Positions 41,129 through 47,652 of a stretch of DNA of 47,652 nt are shown one piece after another; the stretch's first letter is position 1, and each line of letters begins with the position of its first letter. The notes below the pieces were generated by a model, which ran no database searches, was not told where the DNA came from, and saw nothing but the letters and a program-made list of their open reading frames with translations. Both the position numbers and the translations under genes were made by a program. The stretch spans positions 1-47,652 of the forward strand of contig URGH01000015.1 of assembly GCA_900547305.1 (NCBI GenBank). The letters are read 5' to 3'. This DNA comes from an uncultured Oscillospiraceae bacterium. GTDB taxonomy: Bacteria > Bacillota > Clostridia > Oscillospirales > Acutalibacteraceae.

Positions 41129-42169
41129 ATGACCGCAAAGATATTTAAACCCATAATTTGCGCTTTTATTATAATTTCACTGCTGCTCGGCGTTTGCTTT
41201 ACGGCGTCCGCCGCCGAGACCGACGGGCATATAACGGTAGATACCGTTACCGCCGTTAACGGAGATTCGGTAATAGTAAAGCTTGATATGTCGAACAACC
41301 CTGGTATAATGGCAATGACAATTTCCATTACATATGACAGCAGCGTTTTAACCTATGAAAGATTTTATAGGGGTTATCTGCGCGACTATACGGTTGCCGA
41401 TCATCCCGATAAAAATCTTATACGTTTGGTCAATTGCGAAAACGGAAACCTGCACAAAAACGCCACCATGATCAGCTTTCAGTTCAAGGTAAAGGAAAAT
41501 GCCGATTTCGGATTTTACCCCATAACCGTTGACTACAAGCAAGGGGATTTCTGCAACTGGAAACTGAAAAAATTAATGCCGGAAATAACCTCCGGCGGGG
41601 TAAACATTGAGTTTAACGGAAAAAACTGCAATCACAAAAAATACGGCAAGTGGGAAACCGTCGCGCCCGCCGGCTGCACCGAACCGGGTGCGGAACAGCG
41701 CGCCTGCGAAAAATGCGGTCATATTGAAATACGCGAAACCGAGCCGATAGGTCACTCCTTTTCGCCTGAATGGACTATAGACGAACCCGCAACAAAGGAC
41801 TCCCTCGGCAAAATGTCCCGCCATTGCGAACGGTGCGACGCCACCACCGACCTGCTCACCTTTACTTTGAAAGACGTAGAAGACAATAAGATAGATAATA
41901 ACCCTTTGGCAGAGATAAAGCCCTCTGATTTTACCGATAAACTAAAGGATGAGCAGCTGCCGAACGGCGGCGAAACAACTCCCGATAACGATAACAGCGG
42001 CGGCAATTCCTCTAAAAACGGCGGCGGAAACCTGATAAATTCCGTACCCGCCGAAAAGGGCAGCGCGCTCGATAAAATTATAAGCGGTCTGCCAAGCGGA
42101 ATACGGAAGCTTGAAAAGGTGTTTGCCGCAACATTTTTTGTGCTTATAGAGCTTATACCGTTACTTTGA
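41129..42169 (+). CDS. Exported cohesin-like domain protein with CxxC module and hydrophobic C-terminus
   Basis: A 346-residue protein. Signal peptide 1-28 (VCFTASA), then a cohesin-like beta-sandwich (about 33-165) with GDSVIVKLDMSNNPGIMAM and YDSSVLTYE, the usual start of type I cohesins. Residues ~170-245 carry a CxxC module (CEKCGH, CERCD, GHSFSPEW) like that in the LRR-dockerin protein. A Gly/Asn/Ser-rich linker leads to a hydrophobic end (FAATFFVLIELIPLL), a possible membrane anchor without a basic tail. It could be an anchoring scaffold for dockerin proteins. AAGGAG SD, ATG 41129. Confidence 0.78.
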   Translation: MTAKIFKPIICAFIIISLLLGVCFTASAAETDGHITVDTVTAVNGDSVIVKLDMSNNPGIMAMTISITYDSSVLTYERFYRGYLRDYTVADHPDKNLIRLVNCENGNLHKNATMISFQFKVKENADFGFYPITVDYKQGDFCNWKLKKLMPEITSGGVNIEFNGKNCNHKKYGKWETVAPAGCTEPGAEQRACEKCGHIEIRETEPIGHSFSPEWTIDEPATKDSLGKMSRHCERCDATTDLLTFTLKDVEDNKIDNNPLAEIKPSDFTDKLKDEQLPNGGETTPDNDNSGGNSSKNGGGNLINSVPAEKGSALDKIISGLPSGIRKLEKVFAATFFVLIELIPLL

Positions 42170-42190
42170 TTTCAAGGCTTTCTGCCATAT

Positions 42191-42234
42191 ATAAAAATCC
42201 CCTGTCAGCCGCACGGCTGACAGGGGATTTTTAT
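42191..42234. terminator. Bidirectional terminator between the cohesin-like gene and corA
   Basis: ATAAAAATCCCCTGTCAGCC pairs perfectly with its reverse complement around the GCAC loop region, with A-runs on one side and T-runs on the other, so it can stop both converging transcripts. Confidence 0.92.
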
Positions 42235-42249
42235 GTCATTCTCGGGTTA

Positions 42250-43092
42250 TTACAGCCATTTTTTCTTTTTAAAGTACCATATAAGAAATACGACCGTCAC
42301 AAGACTTACCGCTATAACCGCCGAATAACCGAACCGCCAGTGAATTTCGGGCATAGAGGTAAAGTTCATGCCGTACCACCCCACAAGCAGGGTAAGCGGC
42401 AGAAAAATAACCGTGACAACGGTAAAAAGTTTCATAAGCTCGTTTTGTCTTATTTCAAGCTGCGATTGATATGCCTCGCGCATACGGTCGACTATCTCCT
42501 GTAAGCTGCAAACCTCATTGTAATATCTTTCGCACCGTGTGCCCAGCACCGTAAGCAGCCGCACCGCGCCGTCCGATAAAAGCCCGTTATCGTTTGTGCA
42601 AATATCGTCAAATATTCCCGATAGCTGCCCGTAATACCGTTTAAGCCGCAAAAGCTCTTTCCGCCGCGCGGTTATTACCTCATCGGGCGAAATATCTCCC
42701 TTGCTCATTATAGTTTCCTCTTCGTCGTTGAGCTCCTCTTCGATTCGGTCAAGGTTCGCTCCGTCACCCTTTAAAAGTCTTGAGAAAAATTCATAAAGCA
42801 GCCTGTCGTTCGGGGTGTTCGCCGTATCCTGCCGCCGCATTATATCGGCAACCCGCCGCGCGGACATATCGTCCTCGCAAAAGAAAAACAAATCCTCTTT
42901 ATCAAGATAAACCATGATTTTTTCTTCGGCGCTTTCAGGCGCGGATTTATCGAAAAAGTCAAAGGCTATAAGGTCGAATCCCGAAAGACTTTCAAAGCTC
43001 TCGCTTTCGCAGCCGTTTATATAATCGAATACCTGCGCGTCCATATACGGCGCCGCCTGCGACATATTTTCAAATTTAAAAACCTTATACAC
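42250..43092 (-). CDS. corA: CorA-family divalent cation transporter
   Basis: About 280 residues. A soluble N-terminal funnel domain is followed by a long helix (ARRKELLRLKRYYGQL) and two C-terminal transmembrane helices joined by the diagnostic GMN loop (LVGWYGMNFTSMPE); a KKKKWL basic end follows. CorA proteins form pentamers carrying Mg2+, Co2+ or Ni2+ inward. The frame opens at GTG 43104, but the AAGGAG SD ends right beside that codon; the in-frame GTG 43092 is ~11 bases from it and is the better start. It overlaps the end of the PucR-like gene by a few bases. Confidence 0.92.
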   Translation of the reverse strand: MYKVFKFENMSQAAPYMDAQVFDYINGCESESFESLSGFDLIAFDFFDKSAPESAEEKIMVYLDKEDLFFFCEDDMSARRVADIMRRQDTANTPNDRLLYEFFSRLLKGDGANLDRIEEELNDEEETIMSKGDISPDEVITARRKELLRLKRYYGQLSGIFDDICTNDNGLLSDGAVRLLTVLGTRCERYYNEVCSLQEIVDRMREAYQSQLEIRQNELMKLFTVVTVIFLPLTLLVGWYGMNFTSMPEIHWRFGYSAVIAVSLVTVVFLIWYFKKKKWL

Positions 43093-44254
43093 TTTTATTT
43101 CCACTCCTTATAAAAAGTTCGTCTTCACCTGTTTTTACAAGCTCCAGCGTCGCCTGTAAAAGATAACCGACGCATAAATCGGGGTTATCCGTGTCTATCC
43201 CGAAAAACTCTTTTATTCGCCTGATGCGGTAAAGCACGGTGTTTCTGTGGGTGTAAAGCCGTTCGCAGGTGTCTTTAAGCGAATGTCGGCAGCAAAGATA
43301 TGTGTATAACGTCAGGCAAAGCACACTCCCGTTTTCCTTATCGTACTCCGCCATTTTTTTAACGTCTGCATCAAAAACCGTACCCTTTTCCGCTGCGGCG
43401 CGCAGGGTTAGCAGCAGCGTGTAATCCCCGGTAAAAGCCAACGCGCCGCCTTTGCCATTTTCGTTTAAGTAATCAAGCGTCGCTGCCGCCGCAGGATACA
43501 GCCGGGCCGCCGAAAATATTCCGTCCAATTTTTCGGATACCGCCGCCGTCGTTCCGTTTTGCCCTGCCAATTCGGCAAGCCGCGGCATACTGTGGTCGCC
43601 GTGTAGAAACATCACGGTTTTCCCCTTATATATAAACGGGTGCGAAGCGTGAAATTCATTTTTCAGCTGCGTTTGCAAAAACGCCGCCGCGGCGGGCGTG
43701 CAGCGCCGCAAATCAATAAGCGCAAACCTCTCGGGGTGAAAGTTTGAAAGATAGGTAGAAGATGCGCTTATTTTAAAATGCTCCTCGTCGGTAAATTCCC
43801 CGTCAAAAAGCGCCGCCAGAATTTCCTCTGCCGTTCCCGAACTCTGCCGCCGCTCAAAAAACAGCTGCTTTGAAACCAGCGCGGCTGTAAAATTCAGCGT
43901 TTCGGCATCAAACGGCATATTTTCATCTGCCGAAATCAGTATCATATATCCTAAAACCGTATCGCCGTTTTCCAGCCTTAAAACACGGTATTTTTTATTG
44001 CCCGCAGCCACGGTAAAAGCCTTTTCCGCGCTGTGTGCCGAAATAGCGGCGCAGGTATCAAGCGAAAGCTCACTGTGGCTCACCGCAGTGCGGTAGGCAG
44101 GGTCGTTATACTCACTCACAGCACAGCTTGCCGCAATATGAAACGCGTCGTCAACAATAACCGCAGGACACCCCACAGCCCCGCTTATAGCCTTTACAAG
44201 CCCCGAAAGCGTGTTTTCGGTTAAAAAAACGTTTAATAGCTCGTCCTTTATCAT
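43085..44254 (-). CDS. PucR/CdaR-type transcriptional regulator
   Basis: A 389-residue regulator with a GAF-like N-terminal region (about 1-130, GCPAVIVDDAFHIAAS) and the PucR C-terminal HTH_30 (about 325-380; YTYLCCRHSLKDTCERLYTHRNTVLYRIRRIKEFFGI, with the typical HRNTVLYR helix). Such proteins often activate purine, sugar-diacid or amino-acid catabolism genes. Here it is translationally coupled to corA, so its target might include magnesium uptake; the ligand is unknown. CAGGAG SD, ATG 44254. Confidence 0.87.
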   Translation of the reverse strand: MIKDELLNVFLTENTLSGLVKAISGAVGCPAVIVDDAFHIAASCAVSEYNDPAYRTAVSHSELSLDTCAAISAHSAEKAFTVAAGNKKYRVLRLENGDTVLGYMILISADENMPFDAETLNFTAALVSKQLFFERRQSSGTAEEILAALFDGEFTDEEHFKISASSTYLSNFHPERFALIDLRRCTPAAAAFLQTQLKNEFHASHPFIYKGKTVMFLHGDHSMPRLAELAGQNGTTAAVSEKLDGIFSAARLYPAAAATLDYLNENGKGGALAFTGDYTLLLTLRAAAEKGTVFDADVKKMAEYDKENGSVLCLTLYTYLCCRHSLKDTCERLYTHRNTVLYRIRRIKEFFGIDTDNPDLCVGYLLQATLELVKTGEDELFIRSGNKSV

Positions 44255-44313
44255 AAAATCAACTCCTGTGCTGCAAGCACAACCGAATATGTTTTAATTA
44301 TACCGCCGGATTA

Positions 44314-44341
44314 TTGAAAAATCAAGCCTTTTGAGTATAAT
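44314..44341 (+). promoter_or_regulatory. SigA-type promoter of hsp20
   Basis: TTGAAA (44314-44319), 16-bp spacer, TATAAT (44336-44341). No CIRCE (TTAGCACTC) inverted repeat is visible nearby, so HrcA control is not indicated. Confidence 0.6.
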
Positions 44342-44434
44342 AATAAGCGTAAAAAGAAATAAGAAAGCGATGACACCGATGTGTTACGAAAAAATATTGA
44401 GACTTAAATAATAAAATATTCGGAGGTATGACTT

Positions 44435-44887
44435 ATGTTTGAAATGAGACCTTATGCTAAAAGAAATAATTCCCTTTACAATCCTTTCCGTGATATGGAT
44501 GAATTTGAAAAGAAGTTCTTCTCATCGCCGTTCGGATTTTTTGATACCAACGTGCTTGACGAGTTCAAGACCGATATTAAGGACGAGGGCGACCGCTATG
44601 AGCTGGAAGCCGATTTACCGGGCTTTGACAAAAAGGACATTCACCTTGATATAAACGGCGATATGCTTACCGTAAGCGCCGAAAGGCACTCGGAACACGA
44701 GGAAAAGGATAAAAAGAATAAGTACGTTCGTTGCGAACGTTCTTACGGCTCTTACAGCCGCAGCTTTGATTTAAGCGGCGTTAAAGCCGATGAAATTAAG
44801 GCAAAATACGAAAACGGCGTATTAAAGCTGACAATGCCTAAGAAAGATAAAAGTCTTCCCGAAGCGCGTCACCTTGAAATTGAATAA
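44435..44887 (+). CDS. Hsp20/alpha-crystallin family small heat-shock protein
   Basis: A 150-residue cytoplasmic holdase. The N-terminal arm contains NPFRDMDEFEKKFF; the alpha-crystallin domain (about 42-140) begins KTDIKDEGDRYELEADLPGF and includes GVKADEIKAKYENGVLKLTMPK, the conserved GVL near its end. The C-terminal tail lacks a clear IxI motif (ARHLEIE). A GGAGG SD precedes ATG 44435. It is transcribed alone between its promoter and a terminator. Confidence 0.95.
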   Translation: MFEMRPYAKRNNSLYNPFRDMDEFEKKFFSSPFGFFDTNVLDEFKTDIKDEGDRYELEADLPGFDKKDIHLDINGDMLTVSAERHSEHEEKDKKNKYVRCERSYGSYSRSFDLSGVKADEIKAKYENGVLKLTMPKKDKSLPEARHLEIE

Positions 44888-44907
44888 GCTCTGAAAAAGC
44901 AATTCAC

Positions 44908-44943
44908 CCCTGTCGGGCAACAGTCCGGCAGGGATTGTTTTTT
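44908..44943 (+). terminator. Intrinsic terminator of hsp20
   Basis: CCCTGTCGG and CCGGCAGGG pair over 9 bp (one G-T), followed by ATTGTTTTTT. Confidence 0.85.
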
Positions 44944-44995
44944 GTGTCAAACACGGTATATACAGCCTGAAAGTTCGTTGTTTTTCTTTCTGTTT

Positions 44996-45481
44996 TCAAA
45001 AAATCAATCGCATTTGATTCCATTCCGCATTTCCGTGAACCGACTTATCGGTTACACCCTCGTTTATAAAGCCGAATTTCTCGTAATACGGCACTAATTT
45101 ATCCTTACAGGTAAGCACAAGCCCTTTTCTGTTTTCAAGCCTTGCCGTGTTTATGAATTCGGTAATCAGCTTAGCGGCAAGCCCGCGCCTGCGATATTCC
45201 GGAACGGTATTTACCCCGAATATCATTTGCCACGCGCCGTTTTCATTGTGCATATCGGCTTTTGCGTACATTTCATCGGTCAAATCAGGCTCATCGGTAA
45301 CAAATCCGTCTATAAAAGCTGCAAGTTTTTCACCGTCATACATAAGTAAAAAGTGGTTTGCGTAATATTTAAGTCTGTCCGCAAAGTCCTCAGCCGTTGC
45401 AGCCTCGGCTTTCGGAAAACACTCCGCCTCAACTGCGGCTATCGCTTTTAAATCGTTTATATTTGCAGTTCGTATTTTCAT
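44996..45481 (-). CDS. GNAT-family N-acetyltransferase
   Basis: A 161-residue acetyltransferase with the GNAT pattern: N-terminal IRTANINDLKAIAAVEAECFP, acetyl-CoA binding VNTVPEYRRRGLAAKLI (the RRRGLA pyrophosphate loop) and the C-terminal LTCKDKLVPYYEKFGF. The acceptor is unknown. Its ATG overlaps the stop of the preceding gene (ATGA at 45478-45481), so it is co-translated with the small DNA-binding protein. Confidence 0.9.
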   Translation of the reverse strand: MKIRTANINDLKAIAAVEAECFPKAEAATAEDFADRLKYYANHFLLMYDGEKLAAFIDGFVTDEPDLTDEMYAKADMHNENGAWQMIFGVNTVPEYRRRGLAAKLITEFINTARLENRKGLVLTCKDKLVPYYEKFGFINEGVTDKSVHGNAEWNQMRLIF

Positions 45482-45837
45482 TTTATTTTATACCTAAATT
45501 CATCGGTAGACTGAATTTTGCCGAGTCTTACAAGGCGTGCCGCAACAGAGGACCTTGTCCGCCCGAAACGCTCGCATATTTCTTTTTTGGAGCACCCCTT
45601 ATCAAACATTTCACTTAATAAACTATCGTCTTCATTTGTCCAGCGTTTTCCGGCATTTTCGGGCTTTGGTTTAGGTTCTTTCTTTTCTTTCGTATCTAAA
45701 GCCTCGGCGGCAGTATACAGCGCACGTATAATATCAGGCTCATTGCAAACGCTGTCGCTCGGCAAAATCTCCCCAGTCGCGGGGTTTACGCCGTTTGCCA
45801 GCGCCGTTATAATTTCCTTAGCGTAGTTTATATCCAT
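45478..45837 (-). CDS. Small protein with C-terminal SANT/HTH-like domain
   Basis: A 119-residue protein. The N-terminus (INYAKEIITALANGVNPATGEILP) resembles a short module I recall from Clostridia proteins of this kind; a lysine/proline-rich linker (KEKKEPKPKPENAGKR) leads to a C-terminal helix bundle, RWTNEDDSLLSEMFDKG followed by SKKEICERFGRTRSSVAARL, which looks like a Myb/SANT-type or resolvase-type DNA-binding fold. Targets unknown. Its SD lies at the end of the acetyltransferase-like gene upstream. Confidence 0.7.
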   Translation of the reverse strand: MDINYAKEIITALANGVNPATGEILPSDSVCNEPDIIRALYTAAEALDTKEKKEPKPKPENAGKRWTNEDDSLLSEMFDKGCSKKEICERFGRTRSSVAARLVRLGKIQSTDEFRYKIK

Positions 45838-45849
45838 ACAATCAGCCGC

Positions 45850-46299
45850 CTACCTTAACTCCTCGGGGATTTTTCTGTCCTTGAAATAATACTCCCTGTC
45901 GTGCTCGTTTATTTCGCGCAGTATTCTGCACGGATTACCCACCGCAACAACATTATCGGGCAAGTTCTTTGTAACAACGCTGCCAGCGCCCACCACTACG
46001 TTATCACCTATTGTAATTCCGGGTAAAATAACGGCATTGGCACCAATCCAGCAGTTTTTGCCTATATGCACCGGCATATTATACTGATACGCCTGCTCAC
46101 GCAGCTCAGGCAAAATGGGATGACCCGCCACAGCGACCGTAACTTTAGGTCCGAACATAGTGTTATCGCCTACATATATATGAGTGTCGTCCACAATATC
46201 GTAAAGCATATCAAGGCATTTTATCTGCCTTTCGGTAATTTCTTCGTCCCCCGGCAAATAAAGCTCGCCGGTGTGCATTTTTTCTTTCATTAAACTCAT
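45850..46299 (-). CDS. Maltose/galactoside O-acetyltransferase-like protein with internal deletion
   Basis: A 149-residue left-handed beta-helix protein. The N-terminal EKMHTGELYLPGDEEITERQ and the C-terminal VHIGKNCWIGANAVILPGIT, VVGAGSVVTKNLP and VVAVGNPCRIL are typical of maltose acetyltransferases (~185-200 residues). Directly after LDMLYD the sequence jumps to VDDTHIYVGDNTMFGP, so the usual ~50-60 residues with the rest of the N-terminal domain and first helix coils (IEPPF..YG.NI.IG type) are missing without breaking the frame. The AGHP histidine is kept. Activity is doubtful: it may be a remnant or a minimal variant. AAGGAAAA SD, ATG 46299. Confidence 0.8.
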   Translation of the reverse strand: MSLMKEKMHTGELYLPGDEEITERQIKCLDMLYDIVDDTHIYVGDNTMFGPKVTVAVAGHPILPELREQAYQYNMPVHIGKNCWIGANAVILPGITIGDNVVVGAGSVVTKNLPDNVVAVGNPCRILREINEHDREYYFKDRKIPEELR

Positions 46300-46366
46300 A
46301 TTGATTTTTCCTTATATTCTAAGGTTAACAAACGATTGGCAGAGCATTCGCTTGTTAACCGCCGTA

Positions 46367-46684
46367 TCATTTTCTTTTCGGCTTTAAAACCGGCAAATCG
46401 TCATACATCGCCTTGAAAAGTCCGGTTAAAAACTCTTTATTTTCAATTTCCTCTACCAACAGCATTTCCCGTGCGCCATCATAAGGCGGCTCGTAAACAG
46501 CCCCGGGCATATAATTGATTGCCGATTTTATAGGCTTTACAAGCAGTCTGTTATCATAAATACCGCCGACAATCTTTCCGCGGTAATAAATTATATACTC
46601 GCCCATCATTGTGCGGTAGGTGATTTCTTCTAAATCGGACAGCTGCTCTGCTATAAATTGCAAATAATCCTTACTTGACGGCAT
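46367..46684 (-). CDS. TfoX N-terminal domain protein
   Basis: A ~105-residue protein matching the TfoX/Sxy N-terminal domain: FIAEQLSDLEEITYRTMMGEYIIYYRGKIVGGIYDNRLLVKP, with the M.GEY and LLVK marks. In gamma-proteobacteria TfoX controls competence; in Firmicutes such stand-alone domains have no known role. An upstream ATG at 46705 is in frame, but the GGGGAGG SD lies between it and ATG 46684, so the later start is preferred. It follows the membrane protein gene directly. Confidence 0.85.
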   Translation of the reverse strand: MPSSKDYLQFIAEQLSDLEEITYRTMMGEYIIYYRGKIVGGIYDNRLLVKPIKSAINYMPGAVYEPPYDGAREMLLVEEIENKEFLTGLFKAMYDDLPVLKPKRK

Positions 46685-46704
46685 AAAATGCATGCCTCCC
46701 CGCA

Positions 46705-47142
46705 TTATTTTACAGTATTTTTATAAGAAATTAAAATATGGCACGGTGCGAATATAACCGCGGATATAATAAGCAAAACCGACCGTGTCAATATTCCGCT
46801 TGCCAAAAACAGAATTGACGGCAAAATTGAAAGCGCAAGCGACCTGAAAAGACCCGGCTTTTTAAAGCAGACAGCCCATACCGCACAATAAGCCGCCGTC
46901 AAAATAAAATCGGTGATTAAGTATAAAACAAAAAATTTATTATTTATCCACCCGTAACATGTCCCCGGAATGTTTATAATCATAAACCCAAAGCAACCGA
47001 ATCGCCCAATCTGCTCCGCAATTTCAACATATTTATTACTAAAATTATTAACAAAGCCGTTCTTGCATTTTACAGCGAACACTATATTAGGCACCATTAT
47101 TGCGGCAACAAAAATAAATCCCCAAATATTAAACCAACTCAA
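46705..47142 (-). CDS. Small polytopic membrane protein of unknown function
   Basis: A 145-residue hydrophobic protein with four predicted helices (about 6-24, 45-60, 70-92 and 100-135). GFIFVAAIMVPNIVFAVKCKNGF and a GRFGCFGFMIINIPGTCYGW loop are notable, but I cannot assign a family. The start is TTG 47142 behind a weak AAAGGGATGAAG; its stop overlaps the possible first ATG of the TfoX-N gene. The two probably form an operon. Confidence 0.7.
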   Translation of the reverse strand: MSWFNIWGFIFVAAIMVPNIVFAVKCKNGFVNNFSNKYVEIAEQIGRFGCFGFMIINIPGTCYGWINNKFFVLYLITDFILTAAYCAVWAVCFKKPGLFRSLALSILPSILFLASGILTRSVLLIISAVIFAPCHILISYKNTVK

Positions 47143-47227
47143 TTTTCTTCATCCCTTTATCCTGCAAATATAATATCCCACACAGAGCCAAAAAGCAATA
47201 AAGTAATCTTTATTTCAAAACACCAAA

Positions 47228-47258
47228 AAACAAAAAAGCGACCGAAAACCGATCGCTT
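47228..47258 (-). terminator. Terminator of the rRNA operon
   Basis: On the minus strand AAGCGATCG and CGGTCGCTT pair (one G-T) around GTTTT, followed by TTTTGTTTTTTGG. It lies about 70 bases beyond the 23S 3' end. Confidence 0.85.
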
Positions 47259-47328
47259 AAAATTTGTGCTTTGCTCGCACCCAAAAAACCGAACAAAGGA
47301 AAAGCAAGATGAGGAACGAAAAGTAATA

Positions 47329-47652
<324 letters not shown>

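Noticed and set aside
44255..44434. CIRCE/HrcA site before hsp20
   Set aside because: No TTAGCACTC-type inverted repeat is present.

Overview
The window looks like a chromosomal piece of an anaerobic, endospore-forming Clostridia, probably a gut Oscillospiraceae/Ruminococcaceae-type organism. It carries both late sporulation sigma factors (SigG and SigK), a BspA-type leucine-rich-repeat protein ending in a dockerin, a cohesin-like surface protein, a YloU/YloV/RecG block, SDR-type mannonate oxidoreductase, and palindromic intergenic repeats of a kind I recall from gut Firmicutes. The taxonomic call is inference from gene content.

Region 1 (1-11.3 kb, almost all minus strand) is a sugar-acid catabolic locus. 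uxaC-uxuA-uxuB turn glucuronate into 2-keto-3-deoxygluconate (KDG). They are followed by a TIM-barrel sugar isomerase-like protein and a Gfo/Idh/MocA oxidoreductase. After a 5'-truncated AraC gene on the plus strand comes a second tightly coupled set: a GH16-fold protein without a signal peptide, an UlaG-like metallo-beta-lactamase-fold hydrolase, an enolase-superfamily sugar-acid dehydratase, an SDR, a KDPG/KHG aldolase and the start of a KDG kinase that runs off the left edge. Both branches plausibly converge on KDG, its phosphorylation and aldol cleavage to pyruvate and glyceraldehyde 3-phosphate. A full-length cupin-type AraC regulator is divergent from uxaC. No sugar transporter is visible.

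Region 2 (11.3-17.1 kb) holds tRNA-Pro(GGG), a YitT membrane protein, a Cys-rich protein of unknown function, a phosphohexomutase preceded by a possible 37-aa membrane peptide, a MecA-like adaptor, ribulose-phosphate 3-epimerase and sigG with a very good SigF-type promoter.

Region 3 (17.1-27 kb) starts with a repeat-rich gap and the LRR-dockerin protein. A tandem glycine riboswitch with a terminator precedes a Na+/alanine-glycine symporter. An overlapping guaB - glycosyltransferase 2 - small (p)ppGpp synthetase operon follows, then a membrane-anchored G5/M23 peptidase and a second repeat-rich gap.

Region 4 (27-36.4 kb, minus) is mainly housekeeping: recG, a DAK2/FakA-like kinase, an Asp23/YloU protein, an oligopeptide-type solute-binding lipoprotein without a permease, YmdB phosphodiesterase, and proline synthesis proC, proA, proB.

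Region 5 (36.6-42.2 kb, plus) has an uninterrupted sigK, an ECF sigma factor with a putative anti-sigma factor, a small membrane protein and a secreted beta-propeller protein, and the cohesin-like protein. Region 6 (42.2-47.7 kb) has CorA, a PucR/CdaR-type regulator, Hsp20, a GNAT enzyme, a small DNA-binding protein, an internally deleted maltose-acetyltransferase-like protein, a TfoX-N protein, a small membrane protein and the 3' part of a 23S rRNA gene whose operon seems to terminate without a 5S gene.
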